Assembly: GCF_004364975.1 (NCBI RefSeq) | Contig: NZ_SOBW01000007.1 | Location: 868,001-932,000, forward strand | DNA length: 64,000 nt | From: Gelidibacter sediminis | GTDB taxonomy: Bacteria > Bacteroidota > Bacteroidia > Flavobacteriales > Flavobacteriaceae | Direction of reading: 5' to 3' | In this document: positions 34,223 through 43,716 of the stretch, piece after piece | Numbering within the stretch: the first letter of the stretch is position 1 | Layout of the letters: every line of letters begins with the position of its first letter | Notes under the pieces: generated by a model | Seen by the model: the letters and a program-made list of their open reading frames with translations, nothing else | What the model was told of the DNA's origin: nothing | Database searches by the model: none | Translations under genes and position numbers: made by a program

Positions 34223-34874
34223 CTAATTCCTGAATTTTTTTTGACTTAATACGTGCAGTATCATAGTCATTGTTAGCCAACCAAACCATACAACTCGCTA
34301 TGGTTTCTGGTGCAATAGGCTGGTAGCGTTTTAAATCTCCAAAGCGAAAAATAGGTTTTAAAAAACCCATCAGCAATTTAAAAATATGTTCACCTAATCT
34401 AAATTCTTCACGTTCTCCCGTAATTAAAGAGGGTTGCAACAAATAGGTATTAGGAATTTGTAGTGCCAAAACAGCAGCCTCCATACGGCCTTTTGTTCTA
34501 TTGTAAAATATTCTGCTATTCTTCTTGGCCCCTAAAGCGGAGATGACCAAAAATGTATCAATGCCATTGGATTTACATAGTTTTGCTGCGGCTAAAGGAA
34601 TACCATAGTCTATTTTAATATAGGTATCCTTATCTGAAGTTTTAGCTTTGGTGGTGCCAATACAGCAATACACCTCATCAGCCTTAAACTTGTTGGCGTA
34701 ATGCTCCAATTGAAACAAATCTATGATGTATTCTTCCAATTTAGGGTGCTTAATTTCACAACTATTTCTTCCAAAAACAGTCACATGACCATACCGCTCA
34801 TCGTCTAGGAGCAATTTCAATAAAATGTTCCCGGTCAGTCCAGTTGCCCCTAAAACAATTGCAGTTTTTGCCAT
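34206..34874 (-). CDS. NAD(P)-binding SDR-like protein (TIP30/HTATIP2-type)
   Basis: 222-residue Rossmann-fold protein of the atypical short-chain dehydrogenase type. The N-terminal VLGATGLTGNILL is the GxxGxxG dinucleotide motif, and CCIGTTKAKTS followed by VISALGA and YNRTKGRMEAAV match the TIP30/HTATIP2-like group, including the YxxxK-like YNRTKG. No catalytic reaction can be assigned. It overlaps the CYTH gene by 17 nt at the 3' end and is divergent from dinB with a 43-nt gap. Confidence 0.88.
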   Translation of the reverse strand: MAKTAIVLGATGLTGNILLKLLLDDERYGHVTVFGRNSCEIKHPKLEEYIIDLFQLEHYANKFKADEVYCCIGTTKAKTSDKDTYIKIDYGIPLAAAKLCKSNGIDTFLVISALGAKKNSRIFYNRTKGRMEAAVLALQIPNTYLLQPSLITGEREEFRLGEHIFKLLMGFLKPIFRFGDLKRYQPIAPETIASCMVWLANNDYDTARIKSKKIQELGEQID

Positions 34875-34905
34875 CTTTTATAATTTCTGTTCCGCTTAGA
34901 TGTTA

Positions 34906-34913
34906 TAAATTTA
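34906..34913 (+). promoter_or_regulatory. -7-like element directly before dinB
   Basis: TAAATTTA, one mismatch from TAnnTTTG, ends 4 nt before the dinB ATG. The same close spacing is seen at three other genes in the window. Confidence 0.25.
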
Positions 34914-34917
34914 CGGC

Positions 34918-36027
34918 ATGCCAAACGATTTACCAATAAGAAAGATCATTCATGTAGATATGGATGCGTTTTACGCATCTGTAGAGCAAATGGACCATCC
35001 TGAACTTAAAGGGAAGGCACTAGCAGTTGGTGGCAGCGAAAAACGTGGTGTTGTGGCAGCGGCAAGTTATGAAGCGCGAATATTTGGTATACGGAGTGCC
35101 ATGAGTGGTATGCAAGCCAAACGCAACTGTCCGGAGTTGATCTTTGTAAAACCCAGATTTGATCGTTATAAAGAGATTTCAAAGCAAATTAGAGCTATTT
35201 TTTATGAGTATACAGATTTGGTTGAACCACTTTCCTTAGATGAAGCGTATTTGGATGTCACCGAAAATAAAATTGGCAATCCGAGTGCGTCTATAGTTGC
35301 ACAAGAAATTAGAGCGCGAATTTTAGAAGAAGTCGGCCTAACCGCATCGGCAGGTATATCCGTGAATAAATTTGTGGCAAAGATTGCCAGCGATTATAAT
35401 AAGCCTAATGGACAAAAAACAGTAAATCCTGAAGATGTTTTAAAGTTTTTAGAAAATTTGGACATTCGGAAATTCCATGGGGTAGGTAAAGTTACGGCAG
35501 ATAAGATGTATCAGCTTGGCATATTTACTGGAAAAGATCTAAAGGCAAAACCATTAGCATATCTTGAGGATCAATTTGGTAAATCGGGAAGTTACTATTA
35601 CAAGCTTGTGAGAGGTATTCATCATAGTGAAGTTAAACCTAATCGGATAAGAAAATCATTAGCCGCCGAACGCACCTTCAACGAAAATTTATCCAGCGAA
35701 ATTTTTATGCTCGAACGTCTGGATAAAATTGCAACTGAAGTCGCAAAACGATTGGATCAAAGTAAAGTCTCAGGAAAAACCGTTACCCTAAAGATTAAAT
35801 ATAGCGACTTTACACTGCAGACGAGGAGTAAAACCTTGCCGTATTTTATCAATGCAAAAGATATTATTCTTGAAACCGCCAAAGACCTTTTATATCAAGA
35901 AAAAATGAGTAATTCCGTTAGGTTGTTGGGGATCTCATTATCCAATTTAAATACGGAAACAAGTACTTCGAAACCTGTGGACCTCAAAGACAAGAGTGTC
36001 AGTGTACAATTGAAATTTGGCTTTTAA
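34918..36027 (+). CDS. dinB: DNA polymerase IV
   Basis: 369-residue Y-family translesion polymerase. The catalytic palm motifs are VDMDAFYASVEQ (about 14-25) and SLDEAYLDVT (about 103-112), giving the metal-binding carboxylates. The thumb helix-hairpin-helix FHGVGKVTADKMYQLGI follows near 180, and the little-finger domain occupies about 235-345. No beta-clamp motif is obvious from the tail (VSVQLKFGF), though this ending resembles the family's clamp-binding peptides. Monocistronic. The gene is close to full family length. Confidence 0.95.
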   Translation: MPNDLPIRKIIHVDMDAFYASVEQMDHPELKGKALAVGGSEKRGVVAAASYEARIFGIRSAMSGMQAKRNCPELIFVKPRFDRYKEISKQIRAIFYEYTDLVEPLSLDEAYLDVTENKIGNPSASIVAQEIRARILEEVGLTASAGISVNKFVAKIASDYNKPNGQKTVNPEDVLKFLENLDIRKFHGVGKVTADKMYQLGIFTGKDLKAKPLAYLEDQFGKSGSYYYKLVRGIHHSEVKPNRIRKSLAAERTFNENLSSEIFMLERLDKIATEVAKRLDQSKVSGKTVTLKIKYSDFTLQTRSKTLPYFINAKDIILETAKDLLYQEKMSNSVRLLGISLSNLNTETSTSKPVDLKDKSVSVQLKFGF

Positions 36028-36054
36028 CTGAACTTAGCTTTCTTTCAGTTTAAT

Positions 36055-36450
36055 TTAATTGACCACTACACTAATTTCCGCTTTATATTCAGAAGAAGTA
36101 ATGGAATCTTTAGCGGTTGGATAAGGTATAATATTAATGAGTTTAATAGATATGGCCTCTACTACAGTATCATTTTGAAATTTAGTATTGGTATGTAGGT
36201 TGAAACTTTTGTTGACTTGATTTTTTCTCAATGTAAACGCAGCAGTTGCATTACCTTCCCAAACACAATCCAAGCCTTTGGGACATCTGGAATCATTAAA
36301 TACTGAATCCAGACAGATACGGACATCACTTTCAGATTTTATAAAGCAGCCATTTACTTTTAATACTATTGAACTCGGTGTAACCAAATCATTACTACCA
36401 CAGCTAAAACAAAGCAATATTACCAAAGAAATTAATAGCTTCCGTATCAT
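36055..36450 (-). CDS. Small predicted lipoprotein with a CPxGLDCVWEG motif
   Basis: 131-residue exported protein; lipobox ends at Cys17 (CFSC). The mature part has paired cysteines, including DSRCPKGLDCVWEGNA, a motif I know from many small Bacteroidota lipoproteins of unknown function; two further cysteines (NGCFIKS, RICLDS) suggest two disulfides. The rest is predicted beta strand. Monocistronic, convergent with dinB. Confidence 0.75.
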   Translation of the reverse strand: MIRKLLISLVILLCFSCGSNDLVTPSSIVLKVNGCFIKSESDVRICLDSVFNDSRCPKGLDCVWEGNATAAFTLRKNQVNKSFNLHTNTKFQNDTVVEAISIKLINIIPYPTAKDSITSSEYKAEISVVVN

Positions 36451-36530
36451 AACAATCCAATTTAAAATATAGATGTATTTAGAGTATAAAGGTTGCGCTA
36501 CAATCGGTTTAAAAATTACTACTTAAAATC

Positions 36531-36562
36531 AAAAAACCTCAAAGGCATAATGTCTTTGAGGT
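36531..36562 (-). terminator. Terminator of the pyk unit
   Basis: ACCTCAAAG (36536-36544) pairs with CTTTGAGGT (36554-36562); on the minus strand the stem is followed by a U-run. It is 34 nt beyond the pyk stop codon. Confidence 0.85.
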
Positions 36563-36596
36563 GTTATCTATTTGAAAGTCAACCAAAAAGTGATGA

Positions 36597-38039
36597 CTAA
36601 AAACTACAACTGGTTATTTCAGTAATCCTTAAGGTATTTACCATTCCTTTTTCTTGTATTGGCATGGCCGCTAAACTTACAAGCATGTCTCCAGGTTCAA
36701 GGTACCCTTTATTGCAGGCAATTGCATTAACATCTTCAATAGTTTCATCAGTACTGACAAATTTATCATAGAAAAACGCTTTTACGCCCCACAACAAATT
36801 AAGTTGGGTTAAAATACGCTTGTTAGATGTAAACACCAATATATGTGCGCCTGGTCTCCATGCTGAAATTTGGAATGCTGTATACCCACTATTAGTTAAG
36901 GTAGAGATCGCACGGGCATTTATCTCATTTGCCATGTTTGCGGCATGATAACAAATTGATTTTGTAATATAACGTTTAGTTCGAATGTGTGGAGGAGACT
37001 GTGGCACCTTAATTAAAGGTGAATCTTCAACACTTTTTATAATATTACTCATCTGTTTGATTACCTGCACGGGGTATTGACCAACGGAAGTTTCTCCAGA
37101 CAGCATCACCGCGTCTGCACCATCCATCACAGAATTGGCTACATCATTTACCTCCGCTCTAGTTGGCGTCAGGCTAGAGATCATGGTCTCCATCATTTGG
37201 GTTGCAATAATTACCGGTATCCTTGCTCGCTTGGCACGCAACACTAGTTGTTTCTGAATTAATGGTACTTCTTCTGCAGGAATTTCCACACCCAAATCGC
37301 CACGTGCAACCATCAATCCGTCACAATAGGCGACAATTTTATCGATATTTTCTACCGCTTCCGGCTTTTCAATTTTTGCAATAATTGGAATTTTATGATC
37401 GCTATGTTTTTCAATTAATTCTTTTAATTGCATTAAGTCTTCTGCATGACGTACAAAGGACAGTGCCATCCAATCCACTTGCATTTTAATAGCGAAAATC
37501 GCATCTTCAATATCCTTCTCAGTTAAAGCAGGCTGCGATATGTTTGTATTAGGTAGATTTACCCCTTTTTTAGATTTCAATGGTCCCCCTTGAATAACAC
37601 GCGCTGTAACTTCCGATTTTTTATTAGTAGATACCACTTCAAAAATTAATTTTCCGTCATCAAGTAGAATACGTTCTCCTGGTTTCGCATCCTGAGGAAA
37701 TTTATCATAGGTCATATAAACACGCTCTTTGGTGCCTTCAAACTTCTTACCTGTGGCAAATATGATTTCATCACCTTCATTGACAACAACCTCACCCTTC
37801 ATGACGCCAACGCGTAATTTAGGGCCTTGCAAATCGCCAAGGATAGCTGCATTGTAACCAAATTCAGCATTCAATTCTCTAATCATTTGTATGCGTTCTT
37901 CAACATCGGCATAATCTGCATGGGAAAAGTTGATTCTAAACACATCTACTCCTTCATCAAGCATTGCTTTTAAGACGGCTTTAGTACTTGTTGCTGGCCC
38001 TAAAGTGGCTACTATTTTAGTTTTTTTACGTTTTTGCAT
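36597..38039 (-). CDS. pyk: Pyruvate kinase
   Basis: 480-residue glycolytic enzyme making pyruvate and ATP from phosphoenolpyruvate and ADP. Seen in order: KIVATLGPAT (about 7-16), RINFSHAD, GDLQGPKLRVG, the catalytic lysine region IPIIAKIEKPEAVEN, MVARGDLGVEIP and the ATQMMETMI / PTRAEVNDVANSVMDGADAVMLSGET block. The C-terminal regulatory domain is complete. It follows the IPExxxVDY gene by 3 nt, so the two are co-transcribed, and it is the last gene of the acpP-fabF-rnc run. Confidence 0.97.
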   Translation of the reverse strand: MQKRKKTKIVATLGPATSTKAVLKAMLDEGVDVFRINFSHADYADVEERIQMIRELNAEFGYNAAILGDLQGPKLRVGVMKGEVVVNEGDEIIFATGKKFEGTKERVYMTYDKFPQDAKPGERILLDDGKLIFEVVSTNKKSEVTARVIQGGPLKSKKGVNLPNTNISQPALTEKDIEDAIFAIKMQVDWMALSFVRHAEDLMQLKELIEKHSDHKIPIIAKIEKPEAVENIDKIVAYCDGLMVARGDLGVEIPAEEVPLIQKQLVLRAKRARIPVIIATQMMETMISSLTPTRAEVNDVANSVMDGADAVMLSGETSVGQYPVQVIKQMSNIIKSVEDSPLIKVPQSPPHIRTKRYITKSICYHAANMANEINARAISTLTNSGYTAFQISAWRPGAHILVFTSNKRILTQLNLLWGVKAFFYDKFVSTDETIEDVNAIACNKGYLEPGDMLVSLAAMPIQEKGMVNTLRITEITSCSF

Positions 38040-38042
38040 TAA

Positions 38043-38522
38043 TCAAAAAATTAAGTTGTCTTTAGACTTTAGTTGGTCTATGTCTATGGTATATGTTGTT
38101 ATGACCTGTGGGATGGCCTGTATTTTTTCTAGAATGTCCTTCTCATCTAAGTACCTATCTTCATTAGTTACTTTAATCAAAAAATCTACATTTTTTAACT
38201 CGGGTAAAAAGTGGTAGGTTTTTAAGACTTTTTCATTGGTTGAAAAAAGAGAGCCTGAACTTTGTAAACTGTCTTCCTCTTTTTTGCAGATGTTGGACAC
38301 CATATGCCATGTTGTGAATAATTTTTCATCAAACCATTCGTAAATGGGATAGGTTGCAGCAAAATACTTATAATCTAAATCTTGAGCCTGACGCTTTAAG
38401 TTCAGATTCAAATGTTTATTGAGAAGATAAGCCAATCTGTAATCTTCCAACCTGCAATGTACGGCTAAAAGCGAGTAGGAAGCGTCATAGAAATCGTCTA
38501 CAAGTAGTTTATGTAACGCCAT
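38043..38522 (-). CDS. IPExxxVDY family protein
   Basis: 159-residue soluble protein of the Bacteroidota family named IPExxxVDY. Here the naming motif is degenerate: the C-terminal segment reads IPQVITTYTIDIDQLKSKDNLIF, still ending in the family's KSKxNLIF. The N-terminal half is helical (DYRLAYLLNKHLNL). Function is unknown. It sits 3 nt before pyk and 126 nt after rnc, the normal family setting between RNase III and pyruvate kinase. Confidence 0.85.
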   Translation of the reverse strand: MALHKLLVDDFYDASYSLLAVHCRLEDYRLAYLLNKHLNLNLKRQAQDLDYKYFAATYPIYEWFDEKLFTTWHMVSNICKKEEDSLQSSGSLFSTNEKVLKTYHFLPELKNVDFLIKVTNEDRYLDEKDILEKIQAIPQVITTYTIDIDQLKSKDNLIF

Positions 38523-38648
38523 AATTATTACAACATGAGCCGTAAAGATAGCACATTATCTCTAGTGTAAAGTGATGTTTTGGGAATTCTTAATAGCGCT
38601 ACTGCGCGAAATCGTTGTAGTTAGTAACTTTTGTCCAAAACCCTGTAA

Positions 38649-39395
38649 CTATTCTTTAAAGGACTGATTGATTCGGTTTTGAAATGCAAAAAAAGCACGT
38701 TTAGAAGCTTTTTCTTCTGCCTTCTTTTTGGAAGTAGCTCTAGCTTTAGCTACAACCTTCCCATCTATTGAAAGTTTTACTGAGAAATGTTTCATATTAT
38801 CATTGCCAGTATCTTCATAAACATTATAGTCAAATATCTTCTTTTCCTTCTGACACCATTCTATCAATAAGCTCTTATAGCTGATCACTTTTCCTTCAAG
38901 CGTTTCGATATCAATATGCTTATCAATTACATTTTTATAAATGAATTTTTCACATTGCTTATACCCCTTATCAAGGAAAATAGCACCCACTAGAGCTTCA
39001 AATAAGTTACCATGTATATTGCTTCCAAAATTATTCTTTGGGATTTTAGATTCCACAAAGTCGATGAGCTTTAATTCTTTCCCCAACTCATTAAGATGCT
39101 CTCTACTTACCACTTTTGAACGCATTTTAGTCAAGTAGCCTTCATCACCATCTGGAACTTCGCTGTACAGATAGGACGCTATAACAGCACCGAGCATGGC
39201 ATCGCCTACAAATTCAAGTCGTTCGTAATTAAGTGCCATACCTTTTTCATCTTTCACATTCATTGAACGATGCGTAAATGCCTTAACGTACAGCGATTTG
39301 TTTTTCGGCTTATACCCTACGATTTTTTGGATTTGAAAAAAAAAATTCCCGTCATTTTTAGAACGGGAATTTAATATGTTACGAATGTAGTTCAT
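38649..39395 (-). CDS. rnc: Ribonuclease III
   Basis: 248-residue double-strand-specific endoribonuclease, acting in rRNA processing and mRNA decay. The catalytic signature NYERLEFVGDAMLGAVI lies near residues 56-72, and the second acidic site is in NLFEALVGAIFLDKG. The C-terminal double-stranded RNA-binding domain spans about 165-240 and ends with the KKKAEEKASKRAF helix. It starts 7 nt after the fabF stop codon, so it is in the same operon. Confidence 0.96.
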   Translation of the reverse strand: MNYIRNILNSRSKNDGNFFFQIQKIVGYKPKNKSLYVKAFTHRSMNVKDEKGMALNYERLEFVGDAMLGAVIASYLYSEVPDGDEGYLTKMRSKVVSREHLNELGKELKLIDFVESKIPKNNFGSNIHGNLFEALVGAIFLDKGYKQCEKFIYKNVIDKHIDIETLEGKVISYKSLLIEWCQKEKKIFDYNVYEDTGNDNMKHFSVKLSIDGKVVAKARATSKKKAEEKASKRAFFAFQNRINQSFKE

Positions 39396-39402
39396 TCGGG
39401 AT

Positions 39403-40653
39403 TTAATCTAATTTTTTAAATAATACGCAGGCGTTATGACCGCCAAATCCAAACGTATTACTCATAGCCACTCTAACATCTCTCTTCTGAGCTTTGTTAA
39501 GGGTTAAGTTTAATTGCGCATCAATATTTTCATCCACAACTGAATGGTTTATGGTTGGCGGCACAATACCGTGTTCCATTGCCAATATAGCAGCAATAGA
39601 TTCTACAGCACCAGCGGCTCCCAAGAGATGACCAGTCATAGATTTTGTTGAATTTATATTGATATTCTTGGCATGTTCACCAAAGACTTCCGTAATGGCT
39701 TTTAGTTCAGCAACATCACCTAAAGGTGTGGATGTACCATGTGTGTTAATATGATCAACATCTTCAGGTTTCAATCCAGCATTGTCCAAACAGTTTTTCA
39801 TTACGGCAATAACTCCAATTCCATCAGGATGTGGGGCAGTCATGTGGTAGGCGTCAGAGGATAAACCACCTCCAAGCACTTCCGCATAGATCTTAGCGCC
39901 TCTAGCCTTAGCATGCTCATAATCTTCCAAAATAATCGCCCCTGCGCCTTCACCCAAGACAAAACCATCTCTGGTAGCATCAAATGGACGTGAAGCTGTT
40001 TCAGGACTTTCATTTCTTGTTGATAATGCATGCATGGCATTAAAACCACCCATACCTGCTTTGGTAACCGCTGCTTCACTTCCTCCCGTTACAATAACAT
40101 CACAATACCCTAAACGTATATAGTTTAAAGCATCTATCATTGCATTGGCAGAAGATGCACATGCCGAAACCGTAGTATAATTAGGGCCCATAAAACCATG
40201 TTTAATGGAAATGTTCCCTGGAGCTATATCGGCAATCATTTTCGGAATAAAGAAAGGGTTGAATCGCGGAGTTCCATCGCCAGCGGCAAAATTAAGAACT
40301 TCGTCCTGAAAAGTTTCTAACCCTCCAATACCAGCACCCCAAATTACACCAACACGAAGTTTGTCAACCACGTTAAGATCAAGTTTCGCATCTAAAATCG
40401 CTTCATCAGAAGCCACCATAGCATATTGCGTAAACCTATCCATTCTGTTGACTAGCTTCCTATCAATAAATTTGGTTGGTTCAAAGTTTTTTAATTCGCA
40501 AGCGAATTTAGTTTTGAACTTTTCAGCATCAAAATATGTTATAGGTCCAGCACCGCTTTTCCCACTAACCAAGGCTTCCCAATATTCATCTTTGGTATTC
40601 CCGATTGGTGTAAGCGCCCCTAAACCCGTAACTACAACTCGCCTTAATTCCAT
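39403..40653 (-). CDS. fabF: Beta-ketoacyl-ACP synthase II
   Basis: 416-residue condensing enzyme of fatty-acid synthesis, extending acyl-ACP with malonyl-ACP. The nucleophile cysteine is in VSACASSANAM (about 163-167), and the two histidines are in INTHGTSTPLGD and MTGHLLGAAGA; the lysine in NSTKSMTGH completes the site. The start MELRRVVVTGLGA and full length are typical of FabF rather than FabB. It starts 12 nt after acpP, its substrate carrier. Confidence 0.97.
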   Translation of the reverse strand: MELRRVVVTGLGALTPIGNTKDEYWEALVSGKSGAGPITYFDAEKFKTKFACELKNFEPTKFIDRKLVNRMDRFTQYAMVASDEAILDAKLDLNVVDKLRVGVIWGAGIGGLETFQDEVLNFAAGDGTPRFNPFFIPKMIADIAPGNISIKHGFMGPNYTTVSACASSANAMIDALNYIRLGYCDVIVTGGSEAAVTKAGMGGFNAMHALSTRNESPETASRPFDATRDGFVLGEGAGAIILEDYEHAKARGAKIYAEVLGGGLSSDAYHMTAPHPDGIGVIAVMKNCLDNAGLKPEDVDHINTHGTSTPLGDVAELKAITEVFGEHAKNININSTKSMTGHLLGAAGAVESIAAILAMEHGIVPPTINHSVVDENIDAQLNLTLNKAQKRDVRVAMSNTFGFGGHNACVLFKKLD

Positions 40654-40665
40654 AAAGTTTGTTGC

Positions 40666-40899
40666 TTATTTTGCTGCTTCTATATAAGAGATAGCTTGAC
40701 CTACAGTAGCAATATTTTCTGCTTGATCATCTGGAATTTGAATATCGAATTCTTTTTCGAATTCCATAATTAATTCTACAGTATCCAAAGAATCCGCTCC
40801 TAAATCATTTGTGAAGCTCGCTTCAGTGACAACTTCGTTCTCGTCTACACCTAATTTGTCTACTATAATCGCTTTTACTCTTGATGCAATGTCTGACAT
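40666..40899 (-). CDS. acpP: Acyl carrier protein
   Basis: 77-residue acidic carrier. The serine that receives 4'-phosphopantetheine is in [10 protein letters not shown] (about Ser36). It is first in the acpP-fabF-rnc run and divergent from purN. On the minus strand a TATTTTTG box (40929-40936) could be its -7 element. Confidence 0.97.
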   Translation of the reverse strand: MSDIASRVKAIIVDKLGVDENEVVTEASFTNDLGADSLDTVELIMEFEKEFDIQIPDDQAENIATVGQAISYIEAAK

Positions 40900-41168
40900 A
40901 ATCTTTAATTTTAAGTTTTATTGATTGGCAAAAATAAAAAACTTTATTTTAAAACCCATTTTTATTTCTAGAATGTGTTTGTAATTTAGTAAATATACAG
41001 TGAAGTATTTCTATTTTACCTACCAATTGTTATTATTTATTCTTTTTTTTGTTTCGAATTCTAGAGGCTAATATCTGTAAATGAAATGAGATTAGGGAAT
41101 TTTGCTGAACATTTTTTAATTTGATAGCGAATAGCATCTGACAATAATATAAATATAGAAAATAGCAG

Positions 41169-41747
41169 ATGAAACGTATTGTAATTTTTGCGTCCGGAAG
41201 TGGTACTAATGCTGAAAATTTAATCAAGTATTTTCACAACAGAGAAACTGGTTCTGTCATTCAGGTTCTGACTAACAATCCCCATGCCAAAGTTTTGGAC
41301 CGTTGCAAATCTTTAAAAGTAAGCGCACTTTCTTTTAACAGAATCGCATTTACCCAAACTAATGATGTGCTAAATATTTTGAAAGCATCAGAACCCGACT
41401 TAATAGTTTTGGCTGGGTTCTTATGGAAGTTCCCAGACTTTATACTTCATGAATTCCCTAACAAGGTAATCAATATCCACCCTGCATTGCTCCCTAAGTT
41501 TGGTGGCAAAGGCATGTACGGTAAATTTGTGCACGAGGCTGTGGTTGCGAATAAAGAAACGGAAACGGGTATTACCATTCACTATGTCAATGAGCATTAC
41601 GATGAAGGTGCTATTATATTTCAAAAAAAATGCGAGGTCAGCACAACTGATACTGCAGAAACGGTAGCAGCCAAAATACACGATTTGGAAATGGAATATT
41701 TCCCAAAAGTGGTAGAGGAATTGCTTTTAAAGGAAGACTCTAACTAA
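41169..41747 (+). CDS. purN: Phosphoribosylglycinamide formyltransferase
   Basis: 192-residue PurN, which transfers a formyl group from 10-formyl-tetrahydrofolate to GAR in purine synthesis. The N-terminal IVIFASGSGTNAENLI binds the phosphoribosyl group. The catalytic residues are in NIHPALLPKFGGKGMYG (Asn and His), with a final Asp in HYDEGAII. Divergent from acpP across a 269-nt spacer that otherwise shows no gene. Followed by rnhA after 36 nt. Confidence 0.95.
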   Translation: MKRIVIFASGSGTNAENLIKYFHNRETGSVIQVLTNNPHAKVLDRCKSLKVSALSFNRIAFTQTNDVLNILKASEPDLIVLAGFLWKFPDFILHEFPNKVINIHPALLPKFGGKGMYGKFVHEAVVANKETETGITIHYVNEHYDEGAIIFQKKCEVSTTDTAETVAAKIHDLEMEYFPKVVEELLLKEDSN

Positions 41748-41783
41748 TTTTAAGAGATCCTCGTTTTCTCGAGAATAATAAAA

Positions 41784-42422
41784 ATGTCTAAGAAAAAAAA
41801 ATACTATACCGTCTGGAAAGGCCATAAAACGGGCATCTTTGAGAAATGGAATGACTGTAAAGCCCAAATCAAAGACTACCAAGGCGCCCAATACAAGTCT
41901 TTTGAAACCTTTGAGGCGGCAAAAAAAGCATTGGACGGAAATTACCGAGATTATATTGGTAAGTCCAAGACTTTTAAAAGCGGTTTATCAGAACTGCAAC
42001 TTCAAAAAATTGGACAACCAAATTACAATTCCATATCAGTGGATGCAGCCTCTAGTGGCAATCCCGGAGTTATGGAATATAGAGGCGTGGATACCAAAAC
42101 AAAAAAACAACTGTTTATTCAAGGGCCTTTTCCGGAAGGCACGAACAATATAGGAGAGTTTTTGGCTATTGTTCATGGGTTGGCCTTACTTAAAAAAAAT
42201 AGTAGTAAACGTATAATATATACTGACTCAAAAACTGCCATGAGTTGGGTAAAAAAGAAAACCTGCAACACCAAATTACCACGCAATGCTAAGAACGAAA
42301 AGCTTTTTGAATTGGTTGACAGGGCCGTAAATTGGCTTAAAACAAACACTTATACCACTACTATTGTAAAATGGGAAACTAAGGCATGGGGGGAGATACC
42401 CGCGGATTTTGGGAGGAAATAA
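41784..42422 (+). CDS. rnhA: Ribonuclease H with an N-terminal viroplasmin domain
   Basis: 212-residue protein that degrades the RNA strand of RNA-DNA hybrids. Residues about 5-50 are a caulimovirus-viroplasmin-type hybrid-binding module (YYTVWKGHKTGIFEKWNDCK, KSFETFEAAKKAL). The RNase H domain (about 72-210) keeps the four acidic residues: Asp in SVDAASSGNPG, Glu in NIGEFLAIVHG, Asp in IYTDSKTAMSWV, and an Asp near the C terminus (IPADFGRK). Both domains match the Bacteroidota type I form. It lies between purN and the PfkB gene. Confidence 0.93.
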   Translation: MSKKKKYYTVWKGHKTGIFEKWNDCKAQIKDYQGAQYKSFETFEAAKKALDGNYRDYIGKSKTFKSGLSELQLQKIGQPNYNSISVDAASSGNPGVMEYRGVDTKTKKQLFIQGPFPEGTNNIGEFLAIVHGLALLKKNSSKRIIYTDSKTAMSWVKKKTCNTKLPRNAKNEKLFELVDRAVNWLKTNTYTTTIVKWETKAWGEIPADFGRK

Positions 42423-42509
42423 TTGACTTTATATGATTATTTTATCAAAAAATAGTACCCAAATCGTATCCAAAAAGCCTTATATTTGCAGCAAATTTTA
42501 AACCTCACT

Positions 42510-43442
42510 ATGAGCAAATTAGTAATTGTAGGTACCGTTGCTTTTGACGCTATCGAAACTCCTTTTGGCAAAACTGATAAAATTCTAGGTGGCGCGGCAA
42601 CCTACATAGGATTGGCAGCTTCTCAATTTAATATCAATGCTGCTGCTGTTTCAGTGGTTGGCGGCGATTTTCCTCGAAACTATTTAGAATTATTATCCGA
42701 AAGAAATATTGATATTGAAGGTGTTGAAATTGTAAAAGAAGGTAAAACATTTTTCTGGAGTGGTAAATATCATAACGACATGAACACCCGTGATACCTTA
42801 GCAACGGAATTGAACGTACTTGCTGACTTTAATCCGGTAGTTCCTGATACCTATAAAGACGCAAACGTGGTGATGTTGGGCAATTTGCACCCTTTAGTTC
42901 AAATGAGCGTTCTGGAGCAAATGAGCAAAAAACCGAAAATGGTGATTTTAGACACGATGAATTTTTGGATGGACTGCGCACTCAACGAGTTGAAGGCTGT
43001 GATTAAAAAAGTGGATGTCATAACAATTAATGACGAAGAAGCACGCCAATTAACCGGAGAATATTCATTAGTCGTAGCGGCTCGTAAAATTCACGAGATG
43101 GGTCCAACATATGTGGTCATTAAAAAAGGAGAACACGGAGCGCTTCTGTTTCATCAAGATAATGTCTTTTTTGCACCAGCACTTCCATTAGAGGAAGTAT
43201 TTGATCCAACTGGCGCTGGAGACACCTTTGCTGGGGGATTTGCTGGATTTTTAGCAAAAACGGAAGATTACTCTTTTGAAAACCTTAAAAATGCCGTCAT
43301 ATATGGATCAACACTAGCATCATTCTGTGTGGAGAAATTTGGTACAGAACGTATGTTGACACTCGAAGATAAAGATATTTATCAACGCTTAAATCAGTTT
43401 AAACAATTGACCCAATTTGAAATTGTCTTAGAAAATAATTGA
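42510..43442 (+). CDS. PfkB-family carbohydrate kinase
   Basis: 310-residue ribokinase-type sugar or nucleoside kinase. The start MSKLVIVGTVAFD at 42510 is chosen; an upstream TTG start would add eight non-conserved residues and lies in a possible -7 element (TATATTTG, 42481-42488). The PfkB signature FDPTGAGDTFAGGFAG (about 238-253) holds the catalytic Asp. The substrate cannot be read, but the setting before purF suggests a nucleoside or phosphoribose-type sugar. A gap of 274 nt follows, with a terminator at 43608. Confidence 0.9.
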   Translation: MSKLVIVGTVAFDAIETPFGKTDKILGGAATYIGLAASQFNINAAAVSVVGGDFPRNYLELLSERNIDIEGVEIVKEGKTFFWSGKYHNDMNTRDTLATELNVLADFNPVVPDTYKDANVVMLGNLHPLVQMSVLEQMSKKPKMVILDTMNFWMDCALNELKAVIKKVDVITINDEEARQLTGEYSLVVAARKIHEMGPTYVVIKKGEHGALLFHQDNVFFAPALPLEEVFDPTGAGDTFAGGFAGFLAKTEDYSFENLKNAVIYGSTLASFCVEKFGTERMLTLEDKDIYQRLNQFKQLTQFEIVLENN

Positions 43443-43607
43443 ACCTAAATACTAATTCTAGACATTAGATCAGTCGTTTAGCAAACAGGCACTAGTGCGC
43501 TTTTTAAATGAAAGTATACAATCACATGACATTGCATCTTTTTGATACCACCTTTAAACAACAACAACAAATATCTAAAGGATATACTATTGAATTGCTA
43601 TATACTG

Positions 43608-43636
43608 ACGCGCTCCAAATGAAGCGCGTTTTTTTA
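43608..43636 (+). terminator. Terminator in the PfkB-purF spacer
   Basis: ACGCGCT (43608-43614) pairs with AGCGCGT (43623-43629) around an 8-nt loop, then a T-run. It lies 166 nt after the PfkB stop and 81 nt before purF. It may end the PfkB transcript, or be part of a purF leader or a short RNA. Confidence 0.85.
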
Positions 43637-43716
43637 TCTCCCTCAGTTTGTAATATACGCAACGGTATTCCGACAAACTATTACTTTTTCAAAAAATCTA
43701 AAATTAAAATAACCCA

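Noticed and set aside
36026-36048. Terminator after dinB
   Set aside because: AACTGAA and TTCAGTT could pair, but the stem is short, the loop long and the T-run interrupted; too weak to call.
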